This document shows positions 53,537-63,371 of a DNA stretch of 64,000 nt, in pieces. The stretch's first letter is position 1. The number at the start of each line of letters is the position of its first letter. The notes under the pieces are model-generated. The model did no database searches. It was given only the letters and a program-made list of their open reading frames with translations, and had not been told where the DNA came from. The translations under genes were made by a program, and so were the position numbers. Source of the stretch: Nitrobacter sp047149785 (lineage in GTDB: Bacteria; Pseudomonadota; Alphaproteobacteria; Rhizobiales; Xanthobacteraceae). The DNA is taken from the NCBI RefSeq assembly GCF_047149785.1, contig NZ_BAAGBE010000001.1, forward strand, positions 1,302,001-1,366,000, in the 5' to 3' direction.

Positions 53537-56128
53537 TCAGTAAAGTCCTCCGGTCCCCGGCTGGAACAGACTGCGGTCTGCGTCCGGCGGCGCCTGTGGC
53601 TGGCGTCCGTCCGAATCCGCCACCCCGATCACGGAATAATTGTCGGGCGGCGCGGTGCCAGGCTTGAAGGCCTCCAGGATAGTCTTGCCGGTATCGCCCG
53701 GACCGGCGCGCATGCCGGTCTTGGCGTCGACGCGAACCAGCTTGATGCCGGCGGGAATGCGGAACGGAGTGGCCGGCTTGTCGGCTAGCGCGATTTTCAT
53801 GAAATCGCGCGCGATCGGCGCCGCCAGATGCCCGCCGGTCGCCGTGCGTCCGAGATTGCGGGGCTTGTCGTAGCCTACGTAGACGCCCACGACGAGGTCT
53901 GGCGAAAATCCGATGAACCAGGCGTCCTTCTGATCGTTGGTGGTGCCGGTCTTCCCCGCAATTGGCTTGCCGACATCGCGCATGACCGTGGCGGTGCCGG
54001 CCTGCACGACGCCCTCCATCATCGACGTGATCTGATAGGCCGTCATCGAATCCAGCACCTGCTCGCGATGGTCGATCAACTGGGGCTCGGGCTGGTTCTT
54101 CCAGCCCTCCGGCGCGTCGCATCCCCGGCACTCGCGCGTGTCATGCCTGTAGATGGTGTGGCCGTAGCGATCCTGAATGCGGTCGATCAGGGTCGGTTTC
54201 ACGCGCCGGCCGCCATTGTCGAACATCGAATACGCGGTCACCATGCGCAATACCGTGGTTTCGCCGGCTCCCAGCGCGTAGGAAAGATAATTCGGCAGTT
54301 CGTCGTAGACCCCGAAGCGTTTGGCATATTCGCCGATCAAGGGCATGCCGATGTCCTGCGCCAGCCGGACCGTCACGGTGTTGAGCGAGAGCCGCAGCGC
54401 ATTCCGCAGCGTTTGCGGCCCATAGTATTTTTCCTTCGAATAGTTTTCCGGGCGCCACACACCGCCCTGCCCCTGATCGATCTCGATCGGCGCATCGACG
54501 ATGACGGTCGATGGCGTATAGCCATTGTCGAGGGCCGAGGAATAAACGATCGGCTTGAACGAGGAGCCCGGCTGCCGATAGGCCTGCGTTGCGCGATTGA
54601 ACTGGCTCTGATCGAACGAGAAGCCGCCGACCATCGCAAGCACACGGCCGGTCCGCGGATCCATCGCCACCATCGCGCCGGACACTTGGGGTAGTTGCCG
54701 CAACCGGTACTCGCCTTCAACGATCTTGCCGTCCTTGCCGATCAGGGGATCGGCATAGATCACGTCGCCAGGCGAAAGCACTTGCGATACCTTCGTCGGC
54801 GTACGGCCGCGCGCAGCTCCCGACGCGGCCTTGGCCCATTTCACTCCATCGAGCGAAATCAAGCCGGTTTGCCGCTCCTTGCTCACGGCGCCGCCGAGTT
54901 CGCGGCCGGGTTGAAAGCCGATCCGGGCGGACTTGTCGTCGGACTCGAGCACGACCGCCATCCGCCACGGCGCGATGTCCGATAGCGATTTGACATCGGC
55001 GAGTTTCACGCCCCAGTCACCCGAGATATCGAGCCTGCTCATTGCGCCGCGCCAACCCTGTGCCTCGTCGTAGTTGACGAGGCCATTGGCCATGGTCTTG
55101 CGGGCGATCGCCTGCAGTTTCGGGTCGAGCGTCGTCCGGACCGACAGCCCCCCCTCGTAGAGCTTCTTTTCACCGTAGCGTTCCAACAGGTCGCGCCTGA
55201 CTTCCTCGGCAAAATATTCGCCGGCAACGGTGTGCGCCCCGTTGGCGCGAGTGGTGACGATCAACGGATCCTTGCGGGCCTTTTCAGCGTCGGCCTGCTT
55301 GATCCAGCCATTCTCCAGCAGCCGGTCGATGACGTAGTCGCGCCGCTCGACCGCGCGATCGTGATTCTTGACCGGATGCAGCGTCGACGGCGCCTTCGGC
55401 AAAGCCGCCAGATAGGCGGCCTCGGCGACGGTCAATTCGTTGACCGATTTGTCGAAATACACGAGCGAGGCGGCCGCGATGCCATAGGCGCCGAGGCCGA
55501 GGTAGATCTCGTTCAGGTAAAGCTCAAGGATCTTGTCCTTCGAATAGGCCCGCTCGATGCGCATCGCAAGCAATGCTTCCTTGATCTTGCGGATGTATTC
55601 GTCGAGTCTGCTCTTGTTCTCCTTGTTGACGAGATCGGAGAGGAGAAAGTTCTTGGCGACCTGCTGCGTGATGGTGGAGGCGCCCTGCGGACGTTTGTCG
55701 CTGCCGCGTATCGCGTTCTCGACGAGTTTTAACACGGCGCGGCTGACGCCCTGGAAATCAATGCCGCTGTGCTCATAGAAATTCTTGTCCTCCGCGGCCA
55801 GGAACGCGTTGATGACCAGCTTCGGGACCGCCTGGATCGGCAGATACAGCCGGCGCTCCTTCGCGTACTCCGCAAGCAGCGAACCGTCGGCCGCATGGAC
55901 ACGCGTCATTACCGGCGGCTCATAGTTCTGAAGCTGGGAATAGTCCGGCAAGCCCTTGGAAAAATGCCAGATCAATCCCGCCGCCACCGCGACGCCGACC
56001 AGAAACAGGGTGGTTCCCGCCGCAAACAGAAAGCCCATGAACCGCAGCAGAAGGCGCATTTTCGAGCGTCCGTTTCGTTCCAGTCGACCTCGCGACATGG
56101 CCGCGCGATCGCGGGGCCTGATCGCCAT
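53537..56128 (-). CDS. mrcA: Penicillin-binding protein 1A (bifunctional transglycosylase/transpeptidase)
   Basis: This 863-residue class A PBP polymerises and crosslinks peptidoglycan. It has a single N-terminal membrane anchor (FLFAAGTTLFLVGVAVAAGL), a GT51 domain with the catalytic Glu in AAEDKNFYEHSGIDF and QGASTITQQVAKN, an OB-like insert near residues 360-480, and a transpeptidase domain with SSFK in QPGSSFKPIVY, the SLN-like SxN region and KTGT in AGKTGTTND. The start at 56128 gives a basic 20-residue cytoplasmic tail. It lies near the amidase gene on the same strand. Confidence 0.96.
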   Translation of the reverse strand: MAIRPRDRAAMSRGRLERNGRSKMRLLLRFMGFLFAAGTTLFLVGVAVAAGLIWHFSKGLPDYSQLQNYEPPVMTRVHAADGSLLAEYAKERRLYLPIQAVPKLVINAFLAAEDKNFYEHSGIDFQGVSRAVLKLVENAIRGSDKRPQGASTITQQVAKNFLLSDLVNKENKSRLDEYIRKIKEALLAMRIERAYSKDKILELYLNEIYLGLGAYGIAAASLVYFDKSVNELTVAEAAYLAALPKAPSTLHPVKNHDRAVERRDYVIDRLLENGWIKQADAEKARKDPLIVTTRANGAHTVAGEYFAEEVRRDLLERYGEKKLYEGGLSVRTTLDPKLQAIARKTMANGLVNYDEAQGWRGAMSRLDISGDWGVKLADVKSLSDIAPWRMAVVLESDDKSARIGFQPGRELGGAVSKERQTGLISLDGVKWAKAASGAARGRTPTKVSQVLSPGDVIYADPLIGKDGKIVEGEYRLRQLPQVSGAMVAMDPRTGRVLAMVGGFSFDQSQFNRATQAYRQPGSSFKPIVYSSALDNGYTPSTVIVDAPIEIDQGQGGVWRPENYSKEKYYGPQTLRNALRLSLNTVTVRLAQDIGMPLIGEYAKRFGVYDELPNYLSYALGAGETTVLRMVTAYSMFDNGGRRVKPTLIDRIQDRYGHTIYRHDTRECRGCDAPEGWKNQPEPQLIDHREQVLDSMTAYQITSMMEGVVQAGTATVMRDVGKPIAGKTGTTNDQKDAWFIGFSPDLVVGVYVGYDKPRNLGRTATGGHLAAPIARDFMKIALADKPATPFRIPAGIKLVRVDAKTGMRAGPGDTGKTILEAFKPGTAPPDNYSVIGVADSDGRQPQAPPDADRSLFQPGTGGLY

Positions 56129-56263
56129 TGATGCGTTTCGTTCGTCGAAGCATCCGCCGGATCAGGAACCCGGTTCTGGCCGATTCTGCGAACTTGCGAC
56201 AAGTTTTTCTATAGAGCCGTGGCTGTGGCCAAACTAGGGCTTCGGCACGGGGGTCATACCTTT

Positions 56264-57571
56264 TCAGTGGGCCGGCGAAGCCGAAACCACCCTTTTTGCA
56301 AGAAACGTCTCAATGGCCTTCGCGACCGCACGAACCGTCCTGGAACGCCAGTCGTCCGATAACATCTGGCGAAGGTCCGCCCTGTTGGAAACGTAACCGA
56401 GCTCGACCAAGACCGACGGCACGTCGGGTGCCTTCAGCACCCTGAACCCTGCCGACTTCAACGGGTGCTTGTGCATCCGCGCCGAGGTTTTCATTTCGTT
56501 CATCAACAGCCGGGCGAAGCGGTTTGAAAATGTGCGTGTTTCCCGCTGCGCGAGATCGATCAGGATATCGGCGACATCGGTCGGCTCCTCGGTCAGGTTG
56601 ACGCCTCCGATCGCATCCGCCTTGTTTTCGGTCTCCGCCAGCCGCTCTGCCTCGGCATCCGACGCCTTGTCCGACAGCGTGTAGATCGTCGCACCGCGCG
56701 CATCACCCTCGCGGCGCGGCAGGGCATCCGCATGGATCGACACGAACAGCGCGGCGCCATTGCTTCGGGCGATGCGCACGCGTTCGGCCAGCGGGACGAA
56801 AGTGTCGTCCGTCCGCGTCATGATAACCTGATACTTGCCGTCCTGCTCGATGCGGTCGCGCAAAGCGACGGCAAATGCCAGCACCAGATCCTTTTCCGTC
56901 TCTCCCGTCGAGGCCTGGGTTCCGTTGTCGATTCCGCCATGGCCTGGATCGATCACCACCACGGGACGCCCGTCCGCGGACACGACGGCCCCGGTCGAAC
57001 CAGTCGTATCGGCGACGGGGGCCGGGGAATTGGTACCCCGTTCAGGACCGTTCGAAGCCACCAGGAGACGATTGAACGCGGCACGGTCGACAGCCTCAAG
57101 TTCGACCACCAGGCGGGGTGGCTGGCCGTTCGCGGCATCGAGGACGTAAGCCTTTTCGATTTTCGCAGGACCCGCGAGATCGAACACGATCCGCGATCCT
57201 CCCGGCATCACAAGCCCGTAGCGGAACGCCTTGATCAGGCCGCGTCCGGTGTCGCCTGCGCCGGGCGCGAGGCGAAAGCTGACCTGCGGGATATCGATGA
57301 CGGCCCGATAGGGGTCGGCCAACAGAAAGGCATGGATGTCGATTTTCTTATCGAGATCAAGGATAAAGCGGGTTTGTTTCAGGTCGCCTGCGAGCCGGAC
57401 TTCAGAGGCGACCGGAAAATCTCCCGCGACCGAGGGACGAACGAGCTCGTTACCGGCGGCAGGCGAAATTGTGCCGGGAGGGAACAAAGCTGCGGCGCAC
57501 AGCGATGCGATCCCCAGCAAAATGAAGTGATTTGCGCGGCCCGCCAACGAACTCATGCCTCCGAGCTGCAT
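56264..57571 (-). CDS. N-acetylmuramoyl-L-alanine amidase with AMIN domain
   Basis: This periplasmic zinc amidase of about 435 residues cuts peptide stems from glycan during cell separation. It has a signal peptide, an AMIN domain (residues about 45-170, with TRFILDLDKKIDIHAFLLADPYR) that targets the septum, and an Amidase_3 domain with zinc ligands in VVIDPGHGGIDNG, ETEKDLVL and SIHADALP. The final catalytic Glu lies in VLVELGYVSN. This is an AmiA/B/C-type enzyme. The ATG at 57571 is preferred; the frame is open upstream to 57676. It is divergent from rne. Confidence 0.94.
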   Translation of the reverse strand: MQLGGMSSLAGRANHFILLGIASLCAAALFPPGTISPAAGNELVRPSVAGDFPVASEVRLAGDLKQTRFILDLDKKIDIHAFLLADPYRAVIDIPQVSFRLAPGAGDTGRGLIKAFRYGLVMPGGSRIVFDLAGPAKIEKAYVLDAANGQPPRLVVELEAVDRAAFNRLLVASNGPERGTNSPAPVADTTGSTGAVVSADGRPVVVIDPGHGGIDNGTQASTGETEKDLVLAFAVALRDRIEQDGKYQVIMTRTDDTFVPLAERVRIARSNGAALFVSIHADALPRREGDARGATIYTLSDKASDAEAERLAETENKADAIGGVNLTEEPTDVADILIDLAQRETRTFSNRFARLLMNEMKTSARMHKHPLKSAGFRVLKAPDVPSVLVELGYVSNRADLRQMLSDDWRSRTVRAVAKAIETFLAKRVVSASPAH

Positions 57572-58227
57572 TTTACCGCAATAGAACCGTACGGTTAACC
57601 GGACCTTAAATCCGCCCACAACAAATAGTGCCGGCCCTGCCCGCCGGAGATGCTGTCGCTTGCAAGCGTCAAGCAATCCACGTATGTAAGACAGTGCTGA
57701 CGGTTAAACTCCCGGTTGTATCGCGTTCAGCCTCCCGGTGCAGCGTTGGGCTTCAACTTGCTCGAAGCGCCTGCGTTTTCCGACCTTCAACAGCCAGCGC
57801 GTCGCGCGGCCGATTGGAGCGGCGGTTTCAAGCTCGAGGGGTATCCGGTACCATTTTTTACGCCGGGGACGGCTTCAGAAGGTGATGACCGATTGCCCCG
57901 GCCAAATGGTCACGACGTACGACAGGCGCTTTGGCGCCGCGTCGGTCCGGCAGCGAGATACACGGCGGTGCTTTTGCCGCCAACCTGTTCAAACGGGCCG
58001 ACGCTTGATGCGCCAGACTGAAGAACCGACCAAGACTCCTGCAAAGACTGCGCCGACGCGAGGTGAGAGCTTCGCGCGCCGCAGCGTGCCGGGAACAGGA
58101 TCGGCAAGGCGCCAAGGATCGCATCGCGGCCTTCCCCTCACCCCCGAATCAGGTGGACCGTTGCGTCACCCGGCCGCGCGAAACGCGCGCGCCGTGCCAT
58201 GCGCCCTCCGCCGCCAAGAGCTCCAAT
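57572..58227. other. Long divergent region upstream of rne
   Basis: About 655 bases separate the amidase (-) and rne (+) starts. The rne reading frame stays open upstream to 58063 without similarity. RNase E messages commonly have long structured 5' leaders used for autoregulation, so much of this stretch may be the rne leader; this is inference. I could not define a promoter or a specific structure by eye. Confidence 0.45.
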
Positions 58228-61200
58228 ATGTCCAACAAACCCAACAAAATGTTGATCGACGCCACCCACCCGGAAGAGACCCGGGTGGTCGTTGTCCGCG
58301 GCAACCGCGTCGAGGAATTTGATTTCGAATCCGCCCAGCGCAAGCAATTGCGGGGCAACATCTATCTGGCCAAGGTCACCCGCGTCGAGCCGTCGTTGCA
58401 GGCCGCGTTCATCGAATATGGCGGGAACCGCCACGGCTTCCTTGCGTTCAGCGAAATCCATCCCGACTACTATCAAATTCCGGTCGCCGACCGTCAGGCG
58501 CTGATCGAAGCCGACGAGCGCGCGCATCGCGAGGCGGAGGAAGAATCGGAAGATCGCTCCAGCCGCCGCTCACGGAATCGCAGTTCGCGCCGGCGCGATC
58601 ACTGCGAACGCGTGCGGAGCGCCATCGTCGAGGATGCGGACCATGAGGACGCGGCGGCGGATGCGTCGCAGTTCAGTGAGCCCCACGACGAATCGACGTC
58701 GGACGATCCTATCGGGCAGCAACACGAGGTGCAGGATCACGATCATCTGCGCGAGGATGACGCGAATCATGATCACCCGCATGAGCAGGCGCATGACGAC
58801 GTCGGGCACGGCGATCCCTACGACGGCGATCATCACGACGTCGATGTCGACGATACGCATAGGCTGCACGACCGCGCTCCAGACCGGGAGGATGTCGTCC
58901 ATGAGCATCGCGACGAGGCACAGGACGATGATGCCGATGGAGCCGTCATCGCAACCGTAGCGGATAATGCCCCGGTCGCGGCGCCGTCGGATCATTACGC
59001 AACCGACTTCGAGCTGCCGGCACATGGCGACGCCGAAGACGATCATGCAGAGCCAGCCGTTCTTCCGGACGCCGATGAGACACACGAATCTCACGATCAA
59101 GCGACGCAGGAACAGGATGGTCAGCCTATTGGGTTCGAAACTCCCGGCGAGCACATTCCCGCCGAGGACGACGAGGACGATGGCGACATCGAGGAGGACC
59201 AACAGGTCGAATCCGTTGGCGGTGACGACGCGCTGGAGGAAGTGCCCGAGCGCGCCTACCGGCCGCGTCGCCAGTACAAAATTCAGGAAGTCATCAAGCG
59301 TCGTCAGGTGATGCTGGTGCAGGTGGTCAAGGAGGAGCGCGGCAACAAGGGCGCGGCGCTGACGACCTATCTGTCACTCGCCGGCCGCTACGCCGTGTTG
59401 ATGCCCAATACCGCGCGCGGCGGCGGCATCAGCCGCAAGATCACTTCGGCGCAGGACCGTTCGCGGCTGAAGGAAGTGGTGCAGGATCTCGACGTGCCGG
59501 AGGGCATGGGGGTCATCCTGCGCACCGCCGGCGCTTCGCGCACCAAGCCGGAGATCAAGCGCGACTTCGAATACCTGATCCGCATGTGGGAAACCGTGCG
59601 CGACGTGACCTTGCGCTCGCAGGCGCCGACGCTCGTGTATGAAGAAGGCTCGCTGATCAAGCGCTCGCTACGCGATCTTTACAGCAAGGAAATCGACGAA
59701 ATCCAGGTGGCCGGCGAAGCGGGCTATCAGGAAGCGCGCGATTTCATGAAGATGCTGATGCCATCCAATGTCCGCGCGGTGAAACAGTATCGCGACTACC
59801 AGCCATTGTTCTCGCGCAACGGCGTCGAAAGCCAGCTCGATGCGATGTTCTCGCCGACGGTGCAGCTCCGCTCCGGCGGCTACATCGTGATCAACCAGAC
59901 CGAGGCATTGGTGTCGATCGACGTCAACTCGGGCCGTTCGACCCGCGAACATCACATCAAGGATACGGCGCTCAAGACCAATCTCGAGGCCGCCGAGGAA
60001 GTCGCCAGACAGTTGAGATTGCGCGATCTCGCCGGCCTGATCGTCATCGACTTCATCGACATGGACGAGAAGCGCAATAACCGCGCGGTGGAGCGCAAGC
60101 TCAGCGACTGTCTGCGCCACGACCGCGCGCGCATCCAGGTCGGCCGCATCTCGCACTTCGGCCTTCTGGAAATGTCGCGCCAGCGCATTCGCGCCAGCAT
60201 GCTGGAAAGCTCGACCGAGCCCTGCCCGCAATGCGGCGGCACCGGTCACGTCCGCTCGGTTCCATCGGTGGCGTTGCAGTTGCTGCGCAGCCTCGAGGAA
60301 ACTCTGATGAAAGGGGCGACGCACAACCTCATCGTGCGAACACGCACCAACGTTGCGCTGTATGTGCTCAATCAGAAGCGCGGACATCTGCGCGACCTCG
60401 AACACAGCTTCAAGGTAAGTCTCTCCGTGGTCGCGGATCCTTCGCTCGGCGGCCAGCAATCCTTCATCATAGACCGCGGCGAGCAGGTGCATACGCTGGA
60501 GGCTGCGAAGGCGTTGCTGGCGGCGCAGCTTATCGTGTCGCCTTCGCTGGCCGAAGAGGCTCATGACGATGAGCAGACGCTCGATACCGAAGCCGAGATC
60601 GAAACCGACGACACCGATGCTCGCATAGATGAACAGGCAGGCGGCGACGCCGAGGGTGACGGCCGCAAGCGGAGACGCCGCCGATCCCGGCGTGACCGAT
60701 CCGCAGAACCTCGCGACGAACAGGCCGTGAATAACGACGACAGCTCCGATGTCCAGATTGCCGCTGATTTCGCCGCAGCGCGCTTCATGACCGGCGACGT
60801 CGAAAATGATGGAGACGACGCCGGAGCGCAAGACCACCCGGCAGAAGCCGATCAATCTCCGGACGGAGAACGGCGGCCGCGTCGGCGCGGACGGCGCGGC
60901 GGTCGTCGCCGCCGCGGCAGCAACGGCGCGGGCCTTGCGGGCTCGATTTCCGACGAACTCGGTCCCGCGTCAGCGCCCGAAGTCGTGAAAGCCGTCGCGG
61001 ACTTCGATTCGGCGCCGATCGCCCCTGAACCGCAGACCGGTCCGCCCGAGGGCGAGGCTGAGTCGCAGCGCCACGAGGAGGCGCAGCCGGCAACGCCGAG
61101 CCCGCTTGAGGCCGATGAAGCCGTATCGGAATCTGAAAAGACCGTTCGCCGTCGCTCGACGGTGCGCGAGAAGGTGAGCTTCGCCTCGGAAGCACCGCCC

Positions 61201-61329
61201 GCCGAACCGGCCGCTCCAAGTCAGCCGGAGGAGGCATCGGCGCCTGAACCGCAACAGCCGGAATCATCGAACGAGGACCGGCCGCGCCGCGCGGGATGGT
61301 GGTCGCGCCGGTTCGGCAGCGGCACCTGA
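58228..61329 (+). CDS. rne: Ribonuclease E with large His/Asp-rich insertion in the S1 domain
   Basis: RNase E initiates mRNA decay and matures rRNA and tRNA. The 1033-residue product starts MSNKPNKMLIDATHPEETRV. The S1 domain begins near residue 36 and is interrupted at about 93-343 by an insert rich in His, Asp and Glu, then resumes at RPRRQYKIQEVIKRR. Catalytic aspartates lie in VSIDVNSGRS and FIDMDEKRNNR, and the Zn-link is CPQCGGTGH. The C-terminal third is disordered with Arg-rich RNA-binding blocks and ends GWWSRRFG, resembling the PNPase-binding end known in Caulobacter. A strong terminator follows. Confidence 0.96.
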   Translation: MSNKPNKMLIDATHPEETRVVVVRGNRVEEFDFESAQRKQLRGNIYLAKVTRVEPSLQAAFIEYGGNRHGFLAFSEIHPDYYQIPVADRQALIEADERAHREAEEESEDRSSRRSRNRSSRRRDHCERVRSAIVEDADHEDAAADASQFSEPHDESTSDDPIGQQHEVQDHDHLREDDANHDHPHEQAHDDVGHGDPYDGDHHDVDVDDTHRLHDRAPDREDVVHEHRDEAQDDDADGAVIATVADNAPVAAPSDHYATDFELPAHGDAEDDHAEPAVLPDADETHESHDQATQEQDGQPIGFETPGEHIPAEDDEDDGDIEEDQQVESVGGDDALEEVPERAYRPRRQYKIQEVIKRRQVMLVQVVKEERGNKGAALTTYLSLAGRYAVLMPNTARGGGISRKITSAQDRSRLKEVVQDLDVPEGMGVILRTAGASRTKPEIKRDFEYLIRMWETVRDVTLRSQAPTLVYEEGSLIKRSLRDLYSKEIDEIQVAGEAGYQEARDFMKMLMPSNVRAVKQYRDYQPLFSRNGVESQLDAMFSPTVQLRSGGYIVINQTEALVSIDVNSGRSTREHHIKDTALKTNLEAAEEVARQLRLRDLAGLIVIDFIDMDEKRNNRAVERKLSDCLRHDRARIQVGRISHFGLLEMSRQRIRASMLESSTEPCPQCGGTGHVRSVPSVALQLLRSLEETLMKGATHNLIVRTRTNVALYVLNQKRGHLRDLEHSFKVSLSVVADPSLGGQQSFIIDRGEQVHTLEAAKALLAAQLIVSPSLAEEAHDDEQTLDTEAEIETDDTDARIDEQAGGDAEGDGRKRRRRRSRRDRSAEPRDEQAVNNDDSSDVQIAADFAAARFMTGDVENDGDDAGAQDHPAEADQSPDGERRPRRRGRRGGRRRRGSNGAGLAGSISDELGPASAPEVVKAVADFDSAPIAPEPQTGPPEGEAESQRHEEAQPATPSPLEADEAVSESEKTVRRRSTVREKVSFASEAPPAEPAAPSQPEEASAPEPQQPESSNEDRPRRAGWWSRRFGSGT

Positions 61330-61349
61330 AGGCGCTCCCTTTTCAATTC

Positions 61350-61380
61350 AAAGCGCCCGGCCACGCCGGGCGCTTTCTTT
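61350..61380 (+). terminator. Intrinsic terminator after rne
   Basis: AAAGCGCCCGG and CCGGGCGCTTT form a perfect 11-base-pair stem around a 5-base loop, followed by CTTT. It lies 20 bases after the rne stop codon and is the clearest rho-independent terminator in the window. Confidence 0.92.
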
Positions 61381-61422
61381 GCATGGAGCGATTCACGATG
61401 ACACGGAATCAATTCCCGTCCC

Positions 61423-61480
61423 GTCGTCATGCGCGGGCATAGCCGTTCGAAGAACGGCATCGCTTTCGCTCGCCCAGAGC
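61423..61480. repeat. Palindromic intergenic repeat, family C variant
   Basis: This contains CGTCATGCGCGGGCATAG followed by CCGTTCGAAGAACGG (a perfect 6-base inverted repeat around GAA) and a CATCGCTTTCGCTCGCC tail. The CCGTTCGAAGAACGG core recurs near 62759 and, with one change, near 63898. It lies between rne and thiL. Confidence 0.75.
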
Positions 61481-61520
61481 CTTTCCGCTTCTGATGGAAT
61501 CAGGAGCGGAGCTCTATATT

Positions 61521-61578
61521 TTTGATTTGACGCGTTTTCTTTACGCGAACCGGTAGCCAATTCGCTCGAAAACGCTCT
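61521..61578. repeat. Palindromic intergenic repeat, family B (copy 3)
   Basis: TTTGATTTGACGCGTTTTCT, then TTACGCGAACCGGTAGCC and TCGCTCGAAAACGCTCT. It is nearly identical to 29904-29960. It directly abuts a family C element, making a compound repeat in the rne/thiL spacer. Confidence 0.82.
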
Positions 61579-61580
61579 AC

Positions 61581-61640
61581 GACCCGCGTATCCATCTTCT
61601 CTTGAAGATGGATTGCCGGGTCAAGCCCGGCAATGACGGA
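61581..61640. repeat. Palindromic intergenic repeat, family C (truncated copy)
   Basis: GACCCGCGTATCCATCTTCT, then CTTGAAGATGGATTGCCGGG and TCAAGCCCGGCAATGACGGA. The right half equals the right half of the copy at 6633-6724; the left ATGCGCGGG arm is missing. ATCCATCTTC and GAAGATGGAT form a local stem, as does GCCGGGTCAAGCCCGGC. Confidence 0.82.
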
Positions 61641-61727
61641 TAATCGAGATGCTTCCGTCGAAGTGTGAAGCACTCTCGATCGCACGAGGCCCCAGACCTG
61701 ACTCCATCAAAATCGGAATACCAGGAT

Positions 61728-62699
61728 TCAGAAATGGCTGTAGGAAAGCCGTCCAAGCGCGATCTCCTGGCCTTCGGCATCAAGCCATTTCGGAGCCGCG
61801 TTTCCCGCGACGATCGTCCCGATCAATGTTACCGCGACGCCGGCGCTGCGGGCCGCCCCGGCGAAAGCCCCAAGCCGGTCCTCGGCGATCGTGGACAGGA
61901 TCTCGTAATCGTCGCCGCCGCTCACCACGGATTCGAGACACGTCTGGCCCTGCTCCATCAGCGCGCGCGCGGCGTCGGACAGCGGAACGGACGCGGCATC
62001 GATCACGGCCGAGACTCTCGACGCCGCGCAAAGTTTCGCGAGATCGCCGGCCAGACCGTCGGAAACATCCATCGCGGCACGCGCGTAACTCCGCACCGCG
62101 CCGGAGAGGCTGATACGAGGCTGTGGAACTCTATAGCGGTCGAGCAGCGACTCGCGGATATCGACATCGCCCACAATTATTTTTCCCGTGAGAATAGCGA
62201 GCCCCAGTGAAGCGTCGCCAATGGTGCCGGAGACAACGATGCGGTCGCCTGGTTTCGCGCGGCTGCGCAAGATCGTTTCACCGGGCGGCATGCGGCCGAA
62301 GGCGGTGACGGAAATCGTCAGCGGTCCCGGCGTTGCGACTGTATCGCCGCCGAGCAGCGGACAATGGAACGCGGTTGCGTCGTCAAACAGCCCGCGCGCG
62401 AATGACGCGAGCCAATCCTCGTCGGCGTTGCGCAAGGCCAGACTCATGACGAAGCCGGCCGGCGTCGCTCCCTTGGCGGCAAGATCGGACAGATTGACAC
62501 GCAAGGCCTTCCTGGCAACCGTTTCCGGCGGATCGCCGCTCAAAAAATGCACACCTTCGACGATGGCATCGGTCGTAATCACAAGATCGTCGCCGCCGCC
62601 TTTCAGGACGGCCGCATCGTCGGCAAGCCCGAGCGCGCCCGGATCGGTCGCGATCGGCTTGAAATAACGCCCAATCAGATCGTCTTCACCGGACGGCAT
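61728..62699 (-). CDS. thiL: Thiamine-monophosphate kinase
   Basis: ThiL phosphorylates thiamine phosphate to the active thiamine pyrophosphate. The 323-residue product fits the PurM-like fold: GEDDLIGRYFKP at the start, LADDAAVL, VITTDAIVEGVHF, KALRVNLSDLAAKGATP, LLGGDTVATPG, and AMDVSDGLAGDLAKL. The last gene of the ribH-nusB-thiL run, it is separated from nusB by a 179-base spacer filled by a repeat. The ATG at 62699 is the conserved start. Confidence 0.95.
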   Translation of the reverse strand: MPSGEDDLIGRYFKPIATDPGALGLADDAAVLKGGGDDLVITTDAIVEGVHFLSGDPPETVARKALRVNLSDLAAKGATPAGFVMSLALRNADEDWLASFARGLFDDATAFHCPLLGGDTVATPGPLTISVTAFGRMPPGETILRSRAKPGDRIVVSGTIGDASLGLAILTGKIIVGDVDIRESLLDRYRVPQPRISLSGAVRSYARAAMDVSDGLAGDLAKLCAASRVSAVIDAASVPLSDAARALMEQGQTCLESVVSGGDDYEILSTIAEDRLGAFAGAARSAGVAVTLIGTIVAGNAAPKWLDAEGQEIALGRLSYSHF

Positions 62700-62740
62700 G
62701 CGGTTGATCCTTGCGAGCTAATCGTTGCGACATTCAAACT

Positions 62741-62866
62741 CATCATGGCCGGGCAAAGCCGTTCGAAGAACGGCGCCGCTTCCGTTCACCTGTGTCCCGG
62801 CTATCCCGCCTTTCCGACCGAACCCAGCAAGACGTGGATGCCCGGCATAAAGCCGGGCATGACGAC
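62741..62866. repeat. Palindromic intergenic repeat, family C variant inside the ribH-nusB-thiL operon
   Basis: The element begins ATCATGGCCGGGCAAAGCCG, has the CCGTTCGAAGAACGG core, and ends GATGCCCGGCATAAAGCCGG, then GCATGACGAC. It fills most of the spacer between nusB and thiL, two genes that otherwise look cotranscribed. Confidence 0.78.
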
Positions 62867-62878
62867 ATCGACCCTGCC

Positions 62879-63364
62879 CTACCCTCGCGCAAACTCGTCG
62901 GCGCGGAAACGGCGCGCGATCTGATCGAGCACCGCGTTGACCATGCCGGCCTCCTCCTTCTCGACGAAGGCGTACGCGACATCGACATATTCGGACACCA
63001 CGACCCGCGCCGGAACGTCCTTGCGGTGCTCCAGTTCGTACGAGCCGGCGCGCAGCACCGCGCGCACGATCGCGTCGATCCGCTTCAGCGGCCACCCTTT
63101 CGACAGAGCATCGTCGATCAATGGGTCGAGCCTGGTCTGATCGCGGACCACGCCCGCCACCACGTCACGAAAGAAGGCGGCTTCGGCGGGAAGATATCGA
63201 TTGCCCTCAACCTCGTTACCGAGCCAGTGGCTTTCGAACTCCGCGAGGACATCGTTGATCCCTGCGCCGCCGATCTCCATCTGATACAGCGCCTGCACTG
63301 CGGCGAGCCGCGCCGCGCCACGCCGGTTGGCCTTCCTGTCGATACCCGCCTTGATGTCCGCCAT
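62879..63364 (-). CDS. nusB: Transcription antitermination protein NusB
   Basis: NusB binds boxA RNA with NusE (S10) to promote rRNA antitermination. The 161-residue product begins MADIKAGIDRKANRRGAARL and has AAVQALYQMEIGG, FFRDVVAGVV, and the C-terminal helical region RIDAIVRAVLRAGSYEL and VVVSEYVDVAYAFVEKEEAG. The ATG at 63364 is the family start; the open frame to 63436 runs into ribH without similarity. It starts 7 bases after ribH, a conserved pairing. Confidence 0.96.
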   Translation of the reverse strand: MADIKAGIDRKANRRGAARLAAVQALYQMEIGGAGINDVLAEFESHWLGNEVEGNRYLPAEAAFFRDVVAGVVRDQTRLDPLIDDALSKGWPLKRIDAIVRAVLRAGSYELEHRKDVPARVVVSEYVDVAYAFVEKEEAGMVNAVLDQIARRFRADEFARG

Positions 63365-63371
63365 CGTGCCG

